Shown here piece by piece: positions 54,797-64,000 of a stretch of 64,000 bases of DNA. Under the pieces are notes generated by a model. That model made no database searches, was not told the origin of the DNA, and saw only the letters and a program-made list of their open reading frames with translations. The position numbers and the translations under genes were made by a program. The DNA is taken from positions 1,054,001 through 1,118,000 of the forward strand of contig JAFEVB010000032.1 in assembly GCA_032629725.1 (NCBI GenBank). The letters are read 5' to 3'. Origin of the DNA: Gremmenia infestans (lineage: Eukaryota; Ascomycota; Leotiomycetes; Helotiales; Hamatocanthoscyphaceae). Each line of letters begins with the position of its first letter. Positions within the stretch are counted from its first letter, which is position 1.

Positions 54797-56674
54797 ATGG
54801 TTTTATTCAAACACACTCTTTCCGCCATTTATCTTTTTCTAGCTCTGGTGGTAGCTGATCCTCAGTGCATCACTCACAATGAGACCTTCGTTCCAGACGC
54901 GGTGCTACGAGTGAGCACCTCAAACATCTCCCAATCATGTTATCCGTCCAAGTCAACAGTGCTTGTCAATGGGACTTCTCCTGGTCCGGAGTTGAGGATC
55001 AAGGAGGGGATCACATATTGGATTCGGGTTTACAATGATATGACCGACAAGAACTTAACCATGGTGAGTTCCAGATACTAGCTTGTAAATTGAAAGTTGG
55101 ACTGACATCCCATAGCATTGGCATGGTCTAACTCAAGCCATGGCCCCTTTTGCCGATGGAACAGATCAAGCGAGTCAATGGCCAATTCCACCTTTGCATT
55201 TTTTCGATTATGAGATAAATGTTCCGATTGGAATGGCAGGAACATATTTTTACCATAGCCATGTGGGCTTCCAAGCCGTTTCTGCTACTGGACCTCTGAT
55301 TGTCGAAGAGGACAAAGTTCCATGCCCATACCAGTACGACGACGACAAGATTATCTTTCTACAAGACATTTTTACCAAAGATGAATCAACGATTGAAGCA
55401 GGTTTGGTTGCTTCCCCGTTGTCGTGGAGTGGTGAAACGGACATGATTTTGGTGAACGGAAAAGGTGGAGGAAGTGCAAATGGGACTGCGTGCAATGCAA
55501 GTCTTTCAATCATTGATGTCCAGCCGGGAAAGACATACCGGTTGCGATTCATTGGGGCCACGGCACTCACATTTGCATCTCTCGCCCTCGAGGGCCATGA
55601 TTTAGAGATCATCGAAGCCGATGGGTGTGTATACCTGACCCTCTAAGAAGGAGCCCATCTAACGTGAGCAGTCATTACACCCAACCTCACAACACCTCAT
55701 TTCTCCAGCTCGGCACCGGTCAACGCTTCAGCGCTCTGCTACATACCAAGGCCAACCCCGAGAAAAGCACATATTACCTACAGCTCGAGTCCCGCGAACG
55801 CCCGACCCTCACGCGCGGTTTTGCAGTCCTCAACTACGGGCCTAAACCGTCCACTCCTTTCACGCCCCCGTCCCAACCACCACTCACTCTGCCCAACACC
55901 ACGCTCGGCTTCCTCGATTACGAACTGCATCCATTCTCTACGCCCAAAGACGGTGCATTCCCAACAGCGCAAGAAGTGACCCGCCGCGTCACAATAACAG
56001 TGCACCAGCGCGTCTCCGGACAGACGGTATGGATAGAAAACCACTATGACTGGACCACTGCCTTCCCTGCTGAGCCGTATCTCGTATCGTTGTACAAAAA
56101 TGATAGCATTGAGTTCCCATCCATGGAGCGTGCCCTTGCCAACAACGGGATCGACCCTATCTCTCGAGCCTTCCCCGCTCAAATCGGCGAGGTCCTCGAG
56201 ATTGTCATCCAGAACACAGGTGCAGATGCTGGAGGACTGGACATCCATCCTTTCCATGCACATGGCGCGCATTATTGGGACCTTGGATCCGGGAACGGAA
56301 CATACGATGCGACAACCAACGAAGCCAAGATCACAGCATCCGGGCCGCCGATCCAGAGGGACACGACGATGTTATATCGATATGCTATGAGAACCGCTAA
56401 TGGGACGGATATGGGATGGCGTGCTTGGAGACTCAAGATTACGGAGCCGGGGGTGTGGATGGTGCATTGTCATATTTTGCAGCATATGCTTATGGGGATG
56501 CAGACGATTTGGGTCATGGGGAATGAGACTGAGGTGCTGGGGAAGGTGAGGCGGCCGGATGTGCAGGGGTATTTGGAGTATGGGGGCAGTGTGTATGGAA
56601 ATGAGAATCGGTGGCCGAGCGTGGTGCATTTCACGGATAATGAGGGGGAAGATGGGTGGGGTGATGACCAGTAA
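54797..56674 (+). CDS. secreted multicopper oxidase (laccase / ascorbate-oxidase-like)
   Basis: Oxidises phenols or related donors while reducing oxygen to water. Three exons, 54797-55063, 55116-55624 and 55672-56674, give 592 residues. The signal peptide is about residues 1-20 (LSAIYLFLALVVA). All four copper-binding motifs are intact: HWHG (90-93, the first codon after intron 1), HSH (136-138), HPFHAHG (451-457) and HCHILQHMLMGM (524-535). The residue ten after the type-1 cysteine is Met, giving a Met axial ligand seen in high-potential enzymes. Ten or so N-glycosylation sites fit a secreted protein. Fungal relatives act in pigment synthesis, lignin/phenol oxidation or detoxification; which applies is unknown. 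It is convergent with the interrupted hydrolase. Confidence 0.93.
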
Positions 56675-56972
56675 CTTTTCAAAGGGGAGTTATTGGGACA
56701 GCTTCAGCTTTCGTTCTGTTCAGTTGGAGTTGCAACATCGAGGTGATCTTGCTTCTCCCTAGCATCTTTGTGCCATCTCTCCATTTTAATGCCCGAAGGC
56801 TTTTCAAAACGCTCATCACATCAGACAAGTTCTTTCTTATTATCATGTCATACCTGCTTGATTCAACAGCGCTCTCTGCAAACATAGACCAGACAAATTG
56901 GGCACGCATTCATCCGCTAGCAACATTCATCATCAAAGTCGATTGAACGTTTGTTCATGTCCTTTTCATATA
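56675..56972. other. convergent intergenic region
   Basis: About 300 bp between the oxidase stop and the hydrolase stop; only presumed 3' UTRs. Confidence 0.5.
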
Positions 56973-57947
56973 TTAAGCCTTCAAAATACGCCGATACATG
57001 CCCTCCCAGACCTCAGTCCGAATGTAGATATCCGCATGACTCGCACCCTCTACATCAACAACCTCAACCTCCCTCCCGCTCTTCATCTTCCCAACCACTC
57101 TCCGTACACTAGCAGGCCCAAAGAAGACATCAGCCTCGCACGTGAACCAGGTAAGTCTTACTTCGGGACCCAGCTGCAGATCTGTATACAGCGCGCTCAA
57201 GACCTCGCTAGTGATGCCGGGGATTCTGCAGTACCCGAGTCTGTAATCGAGACTTTTGCGCTCTGTGGAGAGGGCGAGCTGTGCGGCCGCAGGCGTATAT
57301 GCGGCTATCAAATCTCGCAGCTCGGGCGTATCTACAAACAGTTCCCGGTCGGCGCGGTCCGCTTTCTTGCTTCCCACGGCGCGGAGGAATAGACGCTCAA
57401 TGGGGGTGTTGGATCATGAGGAGTCTAGCTTGGTGATGGTGGTGAAGAGGAAGTCGGGCATGGTGCACATTTGCGACATGGTTTTTGAGGAGGTAAAGGG
57501 GGCGGGAATGTGCGTGCAGATGGGGAATATGACTTTGACTCTGACTCTGGGAGTGTTGCATCGCTGGGCCAGATCCAGCATTTGGTAGGCACCTGCTGAG
57601 TGCGCTGCTACACTGAAGGTGTCGATGTTTAAGGAGTCTAGGAGTTCCATGGTGATGGTGATGGAGGTGAGTTCGGAGAGAAGGGCAAGTCCAGTGCGGG
57701 AGATGGTGGTGTTTGGAGGTTTAGCATCGCCGGTTTTTGATGGCTGTGTCCATCGATCTATGCAGAGGAGTGAGAGTGAAGGGTGGCCGCTGATGAATTG
57801 GTGGTAGAGGGTTAAATCGATAGATTGGCCTCCAGCGCCATAGCAGAAGAGGAGTGTGTGGGGAGCGCCGTGGTTTAGGTGGGTGTATTGAATCTCGTGG
57901 GAGGGGTTGGTGGGGGACTGGAAAGTTTCTTGGGCTATGAAAGACAT
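56973..57947 (-). pseudogene. alpha/beta-hydrolase gene interrupted by one in-frame TGA
   Basis: Minus strand, single exon of 324 codons from the ATG at 57947. It is open except for TGA at 57414-57416 (codon 178). The half before the TGA has an oxyanion-type YGAGG (36-40) and the nucleophile elbow AAHSAGAYQML (Ser117, AxSxG in place of GxSxG). The half after it, in exactly the same frame, carries CEADVFFG (candidate acid Asp273) and VEGASHADIYI (candidate catalytic His304). Both halves are needed for an active fold, so the TGA inactivates the enzyme unless it is read through or is a sequence error. No GT donor nearby allows it to be spliced out. A CGA-to-TGA change is the simplest origin. Substrate unknown. 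Confidence 0.75.
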
Positions 57948-58471
57948 GCTGAGATTTTATTTATTTACAAGATGCTGGTCTAAGAGGAGTGAAGTTTTGT
58001 TTTCTATGTGTGAATTTGTATGAAATCTAGAAAGAAGAGAGTCGATTGACTGGTGGATGAACCTAATCTACGATCTAGTCTAGGCATCCAACTAGGTGGA
58101 TTCATTGGCCGCGTGGTCCTGTGACTCGCTACAAAAAGAATGCAAACTGGACGCAAAGGGGCTTAAGCGATCTAATTCGTGAAGGCGAAAATTATAGGAA
58201 GTGGCCCTGTATTTAAAGATCTTTAGTTGCTTCAGCGACTGTTGATATCGCTAATGATATTGTAAATTTCAAGGCCTCTACAGGTCTTTACCCCATCTCT
58301 TTCCAAGACCAATGATTCAAGCCAAAGCAACTGATATCAAATGAATCATATCCGACATACTGTGATTCGTATGTTGGTGACAAACACCTTCACCCATCAA
58401 GTAGGAATTGGTCATCGCAATGTCTAGACTGGAACCTAGAACCCTTCGAAAAGAACATACCCAGAGATGTA
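57948..58471. promoter_or_regulatory. divergent region between hydrolase and SprT-like gene
   Basis: About 520 bp between two divergent ATGs; no gene supported beyond an overlapping short frame starting at 58408 in another phase. Confidence 0.4.
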
Positions 58472-59194
58472 ATGTCTGCGCATCCCGATTTCCACAAACA
58501 AAGCGGATACCGAAACCAAAACCACCCTCAAATCGACGACGACTATTACGCCGGCAAAACCCTCAAATCCAACACCTACTACGGGAAGGATCTAGCGCGG
58601 ATAATCTGGCAACAATACCAATCACCGATGCCAGAGCGCCTGAGCACATCCCAAAAAGCCCTCTTGAAAGCCCCAGTCCCAAAGTGCAAGAACAAATATG
58701 GGTTGCAGGCGGTTTTGAATCAGTGGATGGGGCTATTTGATCAAGCCTTTTTCTTCAAATCTGTCGGCAAACGGTGGCGTAGTGTGACTCTTGTGCACGA
58801 TAAGAAAGGGGCATATGGATGGTATGACCACGATGGCCAGGGAGTTTGCATCAACAATGCCTTGCCGCCGGAACAGGGGTATATGGGTAGCTTGGAGACC
58901 TGGCATATCTGTACGCTGCTGCATGAGATGCTGCATGCGTTTCTGAGGTGCTATACGTGTATGCGGCAAGGTGATGGGTGCTTGACCAAGTGGGATCCGA
59001 GTATGGGAGGCGAAGGGAGTAATGGGCATGGGCCATCGTGGGCGAATGGAATGATGGGGATACAGGAGTCGTTGAGGAGGGAAGTGAAGTGGCATGTGGA
59101 GTGTGGGATTGGTTCCAGCGTGAGGCATGCTATGGAGAAGACTCGGTGGCGGCCACGGCCTGATCAGCTCGAGAGGTGGGGTATGTCGGGGTGA
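58472..59194 (+). CDS. SprT-like zinc metalloprotease domain protein
   Basis: Single exon of 240 residues. The zinc site is LLHEMLHAFLRCYTC (HExxH at 151-155), with a third ligand candidate in GHGPSWANGMMGIQ (His186). This HEMxHA...GHGxxW arrangement is that of SprT-like (SPRTN/Wss1-related) domains, some of which cleave DNA-protein crosslinks. The core begins near LNQWMGLFDQAFFF and KGAYGWYDHDG. Unlike SPRTN there is no clear C-terminal zinc ribbon, SHP box or ubiquitin-binding motif; the chain stops about 50 residues after the third His. It is therefore a domain-only fungal member, and a DNA-repair role is not established. The next-frame start at 58408 would not give this protein. Confidence 0.85.
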   Translation: MSAHPDFHKQSGYRNQNHPQIDDDYYAGKTLKSNTYYGKDLARIIWQQYQSPMPERLSTSQKALLKAPVPKCKNKYGLQAVLNQWMGLFDQAFFFKSVGKRWRSVTLVHDKKGAYGWYDHDGQGVCINNALPPEQGYMGSLETWHICTLLHEMLHAFLRCYTCMRQGDGCLTKWDPSMGGEGSNGHGPSWANGMMGIQESLRREVKWHVECGIGSSVRHAMEKTRWRPRPDQLERWGMSG

Positions 59195-60802
59195 TATGAA
59201 GAGGAGAATGATTTGTGTCTGAGTCCGTGCCAATTTGTCCAAGCATAGAACACTGGTGTATCATGCTTCATCGTCAATTGCCTTCTCGGCGGCCTCGGTG
59301 ACTTTACTTTGGTTAAGGATTTGTTGCCAAACCACTAAAGTCTATATAATATTATGACTAGCCAAGCATCAGAGATATGGTAATTGGGCAGTATATCCAG
59401 AATTCCTTGAAACAGTGTCAGAATTGTCAGTCTCAGCACAAGCTCGAGATGAAGACCAATCAGACATGGACATGATGAGTAAAGTCTGGAGATGCCCGCA
59501 CCGTCAGTCTAACCTCACCATTTGAATCTCGAACGCTGAGAATGGCAATTTTGGCGTGGATTGAGTGGTCAATTCAAGCAGTAAAAGAAAATAGCTTGGA
59601 AGGGTTTGTGATGGCTCTACTTACAACCCCAATTTGCGACCTTCAAAGTTCGTTGGAAATTAGACATGCCTTTCCGCAACCTGGCTGCAAGATATCCGAT
59701 AATCTCCAACATATCACGATTGCTTTCATGAAGACTGGCCCTACTTTGCGTTAACAAATTCTTGCCCAACTCCCCCGCACATTGTTCAAGGGATTCGGCG
59801 CAATCGAACGACTCGAGAACCTTTTCATAGAAGATACACGTGATGCCTCACCATGATATAGGAAAGACGTTTTGTAGTAAAGAGAAAGCAGCCAATAGAT
59901 AGATAGTAACAAGCGATATGATCTAGAAGAAAGAAATACCTCCGTGAGAGCTAGTATAGTAATGTACAGGTCAGGTACAACTTGAACATATTGAAGCACG
60001 TGACTGTAACATATAAAGTTCTTATCCCGCCCACTAGCCACTTTGGCCTTAGATTAATTTTAAACCTTACACAACGGGCATCATGACGACACGATGACAC
60101 GGAAACCTTGTCGTCTGCACCTCCGCTTCAGCTTGTCTTTCACTCGAGATTTTCACAGAATCCTTGGGTTGCTGAAGATGCAGCTGTAGTTATCAGGCTG
60201 TGTAAAAGAATTGAGGATAGTTTACTTGTACGAGTTAACAGCTCAAATCAGCAGACTGTGTGTTTGGTTGAGACTGTCGTGTGTACTTTTGAGTACAGTA
60301 GAGACCAATGAAACTCAGCTACCTCTGTTATAATGTTCGTACCTTCACTGCTTCAGAGACTGAGCAGAGGACCGACATGTTAATCAAATTGAGGGGAAAT
60401 TAATGTATATAAAAATGTGGGGCAGAAGGTTAGAACTACCGGTAGTGCATACCTTAGCGGGGTGTTTTCAGCCTTTCCAGGTTGTTTACAGTAAATCTCC
60501 TACTTTAGTTTGGGTCTTGATGGATCTAGATCAACAGCACATCCTGGTCTATATGTCGTCCCATGCTGCAAGGGGGATGACGACCGTGTGTGCACGGGCT
60601 CATGATCTTCGTGGTCCCTTTTCCTGTAAATTGCATGTGGTCTATCTTGGATAGAGGATCTTCGTTGCAGGGACAACACATAAAATATACTCTGCATTCC
60701 ACATTCGTCTGGTTTTTACCTTCTCACCTCATCCCCATCTGATCCCAAGTCGACAAGGAATCCTTTTCCACCCAATTGTCGCAGTAACATCGTCTAACCA
60801 AC
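59195..60802. other. 1.6-kb intergenic region, no gene supported
   Basis: Short frames only (up to 96 codons), none with features. A TACTGTAC complement lies at 60293-60300. The last about 120 bases before 60803 are C/T-rich, consistent with the CSC1 5' UTR. Confidence 0.5.
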
Positions 60803-63644
60803 ATGGTGAGCAGTTCTACCCTCCCTCCCTCCGTTACGAATGTTAGGATTATAGCTAATACTCCATCATGGTAGTCTACTTCCAGCGCTGGGTCGGGAGG
60901 AAGCAGGGGAGGATCATCGTCAAACTCGGCTTCAACGCTCTTGTCCACTTTGATTCCCGTCGCATTGCAAGCTGCTGTCTTTGTTGGCCTGTTTCTCTTC
61001 TTCAGACCCAAGCTTCAGCGTGTCTATCAACCGCGAACATACCTGGAATCGCTTCGGGAAGAGTAAGGATTCCTTACATGTGTCTATAATACTTTTCTGA
61101 CATTTACATAGCGAAAAGTCCAAAGAATTGCCTAAAGGGAGGTTCAATTGGATTAAGCCCTTTCGCCAAGTCCCCGATGAATATGTTCTCAACCACGAAT
61201 CGCTCGACGGCTATCTCTACATGCGCTTCTTCAAGATGTTGACCATCATTTGCTTCATTGGGTGCTGCTGCACTTGGCCAGTTCTGTTCCCTGTCAATGC
61301 GACTGGCGGTGGTGGAAAGAAGCAACTCGATCTGCTATCATTTGCCAACATCAACAAAGCAGGCAAGAATCGTTATTATGCACATGTTTTCATTGGTTGG
61401 ATATTCTTCAGTAAGTGGCTTCCCGAACTGGACATCCAGTTACTAACTACCCAGGTATCGTCATGTACATTATTACTCGTGAGACTATCTACTTTATTAA
61501 CCTGCGCCATGCCTACCTTCTCGCTCCTTTCAATGCAGCCAGGATATCTTCGAGAACCGTTCTTTTCACCGACGTGCCAACCGAATACATGAATCACGAG
61601 AAGCTGCTGGCACTTTTTGGTACATCAATGAGACGAGCCTGGCTAGCAACAGACTGCAAAGACCTCACGGATAAAGTCGAAGAGCGAGACAAGGATGCCC
61701 TCAAGTTGGAAGGAGCTGAAATCAAGCTCTCTCAAAAAGCCAACAAGCGGAGATTGAAGTGGGAGAAGAAGAACGACAAAAGGAAAGATGCCCCTGCGGC
61801 CGATGCAGAAGCTGCACTTCCTGGATCCAAATATCAGAAACCGGGCGACCGTCCAACCCACCGCCTTGGAAAGATTCCTTTAATTGGCAAAAAGGTAGAT
61901 ACGATCAATTGGACTAGAGATGAGTTGAGAAGACTCGGTCCCGAAGTCCAGAAAGACCAACTCGCCCATCAAAAAATAGATGCCAAGCTCCTCAACGCAA
62001 CATTCGTCGAATTCACTACCCAGAAAGCTGCAGAGGCTGCCTACAGAAGAATGAGTCCTCGCAAGGCCCCACGCATGAACCCAAGGGCCATCTCTGCAAC
62101 ACCTAATGAGATCGTCTGGAGTAATCTTCGCATCAAGAAAACCGAGCGAGCTGGGAGAAAGTTTGCCTGCAACTCATTCCTTACCCTCATGATCATCTTC
62201 TGGGCTATTCCTGTTGCTGTTGTTGGTTCGATAAGTAATATCAATGCTTTGACTAATAGTAAGTTTCAAACGTATGGTTTTAATTGTACTTGCTAATACA
62301 GTGATGCAGAGGTTCACTTTCTATCATTCATCAACAACTGCCCTACTGTTATACTTGGTCTTATTACCGGATTGCTCCCAGTTATCCTATTGTCAGTTTT
62401 GATGGCATTAGTTCCCATAGTTTGTCGATGTAAGTTTTCATATGACTGTTTCATCACAGGTCTAACATTTCCTAGGGATGGCGAAATTGAAAGGCGAAGT
62501 CACTCTCCCAGATGTCGAATTGAGCACTCAGAATTGGTACATGGCGTTCCAAGTTGTCCAAGTTTTCCTCGTCTCAACGTTTGCCTCAGGGGCAGCAGCA
62601 GTTGTTACTCAAATTATCGACCAACCCTCGTCAGCAACAACCCTTCTAGCTGAAAATCTGCCTCTGGCGTCCAACTATTTTATTGCATATTTCATTCTGC
62701 AGGGTTTGGGAATTGCGGCTGGGAATCTGCTCAATATCGGCGCACTGGTCGTGACAACCATCGTTGCCAAGTTCCTCGACAAGTCACCTCGAAAGATGTT
62801 CAAGCGCTACATGACCCTGGGTGGACTTGGATGGGGATCATTATACCCAAAGTTTGGCAACATGGGAATCATTGCCATCACCTACTCCATCATCTCCCCA
62901 CTTCTCCTCGGATTCGCCACTATTGGGTTTGCGCTCATCTACCTGGCCGTTCGATACAACGCCTTCTTCGTGCTCAGCAATAATATTGACACCAAAGGCC
63001 GCGCCTACGCTCTCGTTCTACAGCAACTAATGGTCGGTGTCTACCTTGGTGAAGTCTGCCTCATTGGCCTCTTCGCTATCAACACGGCTCCAGGCCCCAT
63101 TGTTCTTATGGCTATATTCCTTGCTTTCACAGCCATTTACCATGCCGCCATGAATCATGCTTTGAAACCATTACAAGAGTATCTCCCAGATAGTCTTGAT
63201 GGTGATGACCAACTTGCCATGTTCACTACTACGGATCATAAATCATATGATTCCTCGAAGCAGGCCAACCCACCCAGCGAAGCGGAAACCATAGCACCCA
63301 AGAAATTCCACGCCAAGAAAGCGAATTTCCTCAGCCGGATTTTCGACCCTCGCAAGTTCAAGAGCCATCAAGCTGTCAAGTCGCTCGTGCCAGAGTGGCT
63401 TCCCCCGCAGTACGAAGATCAGGATGCAGAGCTGGCGTATTTCAACCCCGCAATCACAAGTCCAACGCCTCAACTATGGATCGTGAGAGACGCGATGGGA
63501 ATCAGTGCACGCGAGGTCAAGGATTCGAGAGAGGTGGTTAGTATTACCGATGATCTCGCGCGGTTTGATGAGAAGAATAAGGTTGTGTGGGATCGGGAAC
63601 ATCCAGCGGATGCGCCCATTTGGGAGAAGAAGATTGATTATTGA
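60803..63644 (+). CDS. CSC1/OSCA/TMEM63-type cation channel (RSN1_7TM, DUF221)
   Basis: Osmo- or mechanosensitive calcium-permeable channel family of the plasma membrane or ER. Six exons: 60803-60805, 60875-61062, 61112-61410, 61455-62258, 62310-62429 and 62476-63644; 860 residues, the usual size. The first coding exon is only the ATG; the 69-nt intron after it has a GTGAGC donor and GCTAATAC branch. Order: extracellular N-terminus with helix STLIPVALQAAVFVGLFLFF and FRPKLQRVYQPRTY; late-exocytosis region; the large cytosolic PHM7 domain (SSRTVLFTDVPTEYMNHEKL, LLNATFVEFTTQKAAEAAYR); then the seven-helix channel domain (CNSFLTLMIIFWAIPVAVVG, FALIYLAVRYNAFFVLSNN, VLQQLMVGVYLGEVCLIGLF). The C-terminal tail (PEWLPPQYEDQDAELAYFNP) is family-typical. 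Splices restore continuous family sequence throughout. Confidence 0.93.
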
Positions 63645-64000
63645 TTATTAGATACCGAAAGTGCGCTGGAATACCTCACGGTGGGATAATGGTCGGGTAT
63701 TGGATATGTGTTGTACTTTAATAGCCTAATTAATATAACATTTGCCGTATGGCTTTTTGACATTTGGTCAGTTGGGATCTGGATTTCATGTGGAAATATC
63801 TTGAGTGACAATATCTATTTAGTATTTGAGGCTGAAGATTTCTCTATATAGAGTAAGTATCCCGTATCTCTGCAACAATTTGAGAAAATGATAAAGCAAA
63901 AGGGGATCAGAAAACAAACAGGTCTATGGCTATCTCTCTCTCTAATCCAACATATTCTACAACCCCGCTATGGCTCTTCTTCATTTCAGCCTTTCACTTT
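63645..64000. other. 3' flank of the CSC1-type gene
   Basis: AT-rich presumed 3' UTR and intergenic DNA; no gene seen before the window ends. Confidence 0.5.

Noticed and set aside
57414..57416. Stop-codon readthrough as a programmed event in the hydrolase
   Set aside because: The nucleotides after TGA are TCC, not the CTA context, and the C-terminus (ILKA) is not a peroxisomal signal; a mutation is simpler.

Overview
The window is nuclear DNA of a filamentous ascomycete. The evidence is short spliceosomal introns (mostly 40-75 nt, GTAAGT-like donors, CTAAC/CTAAT branch sites, AG acceptors), no operons, intergenic gaps of 0.1-2.3 kb, and fungus-typical families: Zn2Cys6 regulator, sugar-porter MFS, GH76, ascomycete multicopper oxidase, CSC1. 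A leotiomycete (Helotiales-like) source is my inference from protein flavour only. I rebuilt the gene models by hand from donor/branch/acceptor signals and frame continuity.

Layout. 0.7-8.5 kb: mitochondrial FAD glycerol-3-phosphate dehydrogenase, an unrecognised protein with a C-terminal membrane anchor, and a DHA1-type MFS transporter. 9.2-10.6 kb: an intact four-exon aspartate aminotransferase divergent from that transporter, with an inverted repeat in the shared promoter. 12.9-18.4 kb: the TOR-complex WD40 protein Lst8 and a 1221-residue low-complexity protein. 19.1-19.5 kb: a small six-cysteine secreted protein.

19.97-25.87 kb: a block of four genes that all look disabled by frameshifts and/or in-frame stops. 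Five or six of the stops are one C-to-T step from a sense codon. This is the most unusual part of the window. 26.4-30.3 kb: an F-box-like protein and a kelch-repeat single-pass surface protein.

32.4-42.9 kb: metabolic genes, namely a D-2-hydroxyacid dehydrogenase, pyrroline-5-carboxylate reductase, a GH76 mannanase-like enzyme, an acetate-transporter-family (GPR1/FUN34/YaaH) protein, an unknown protein and a nitrilase. 43.2-48.7 kb: a Zn2Cys6 factor divergent from a sugar-porter MFS. 48.8-51.8 kb: the mismatch-repair/meiotic protein Mlh3. 52.4-59.2 kb: a disordered protein, a multicopper oxidase, an alpha/beta hydrolase interrupted by one TGA, and a SprT-like metalloprotease. 60.8-63.6 kb: a CSC1/TMEM63-type channel.

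Most neighbours are functionally unrelated housekeeping genes. Only two divergent pairs suggest co-regulation: MFS/aminotransferase, and Zn2Cys6/sugar porter. I saw no CRISPR array, rRNA gene, convincing tRNA or intact transposon.
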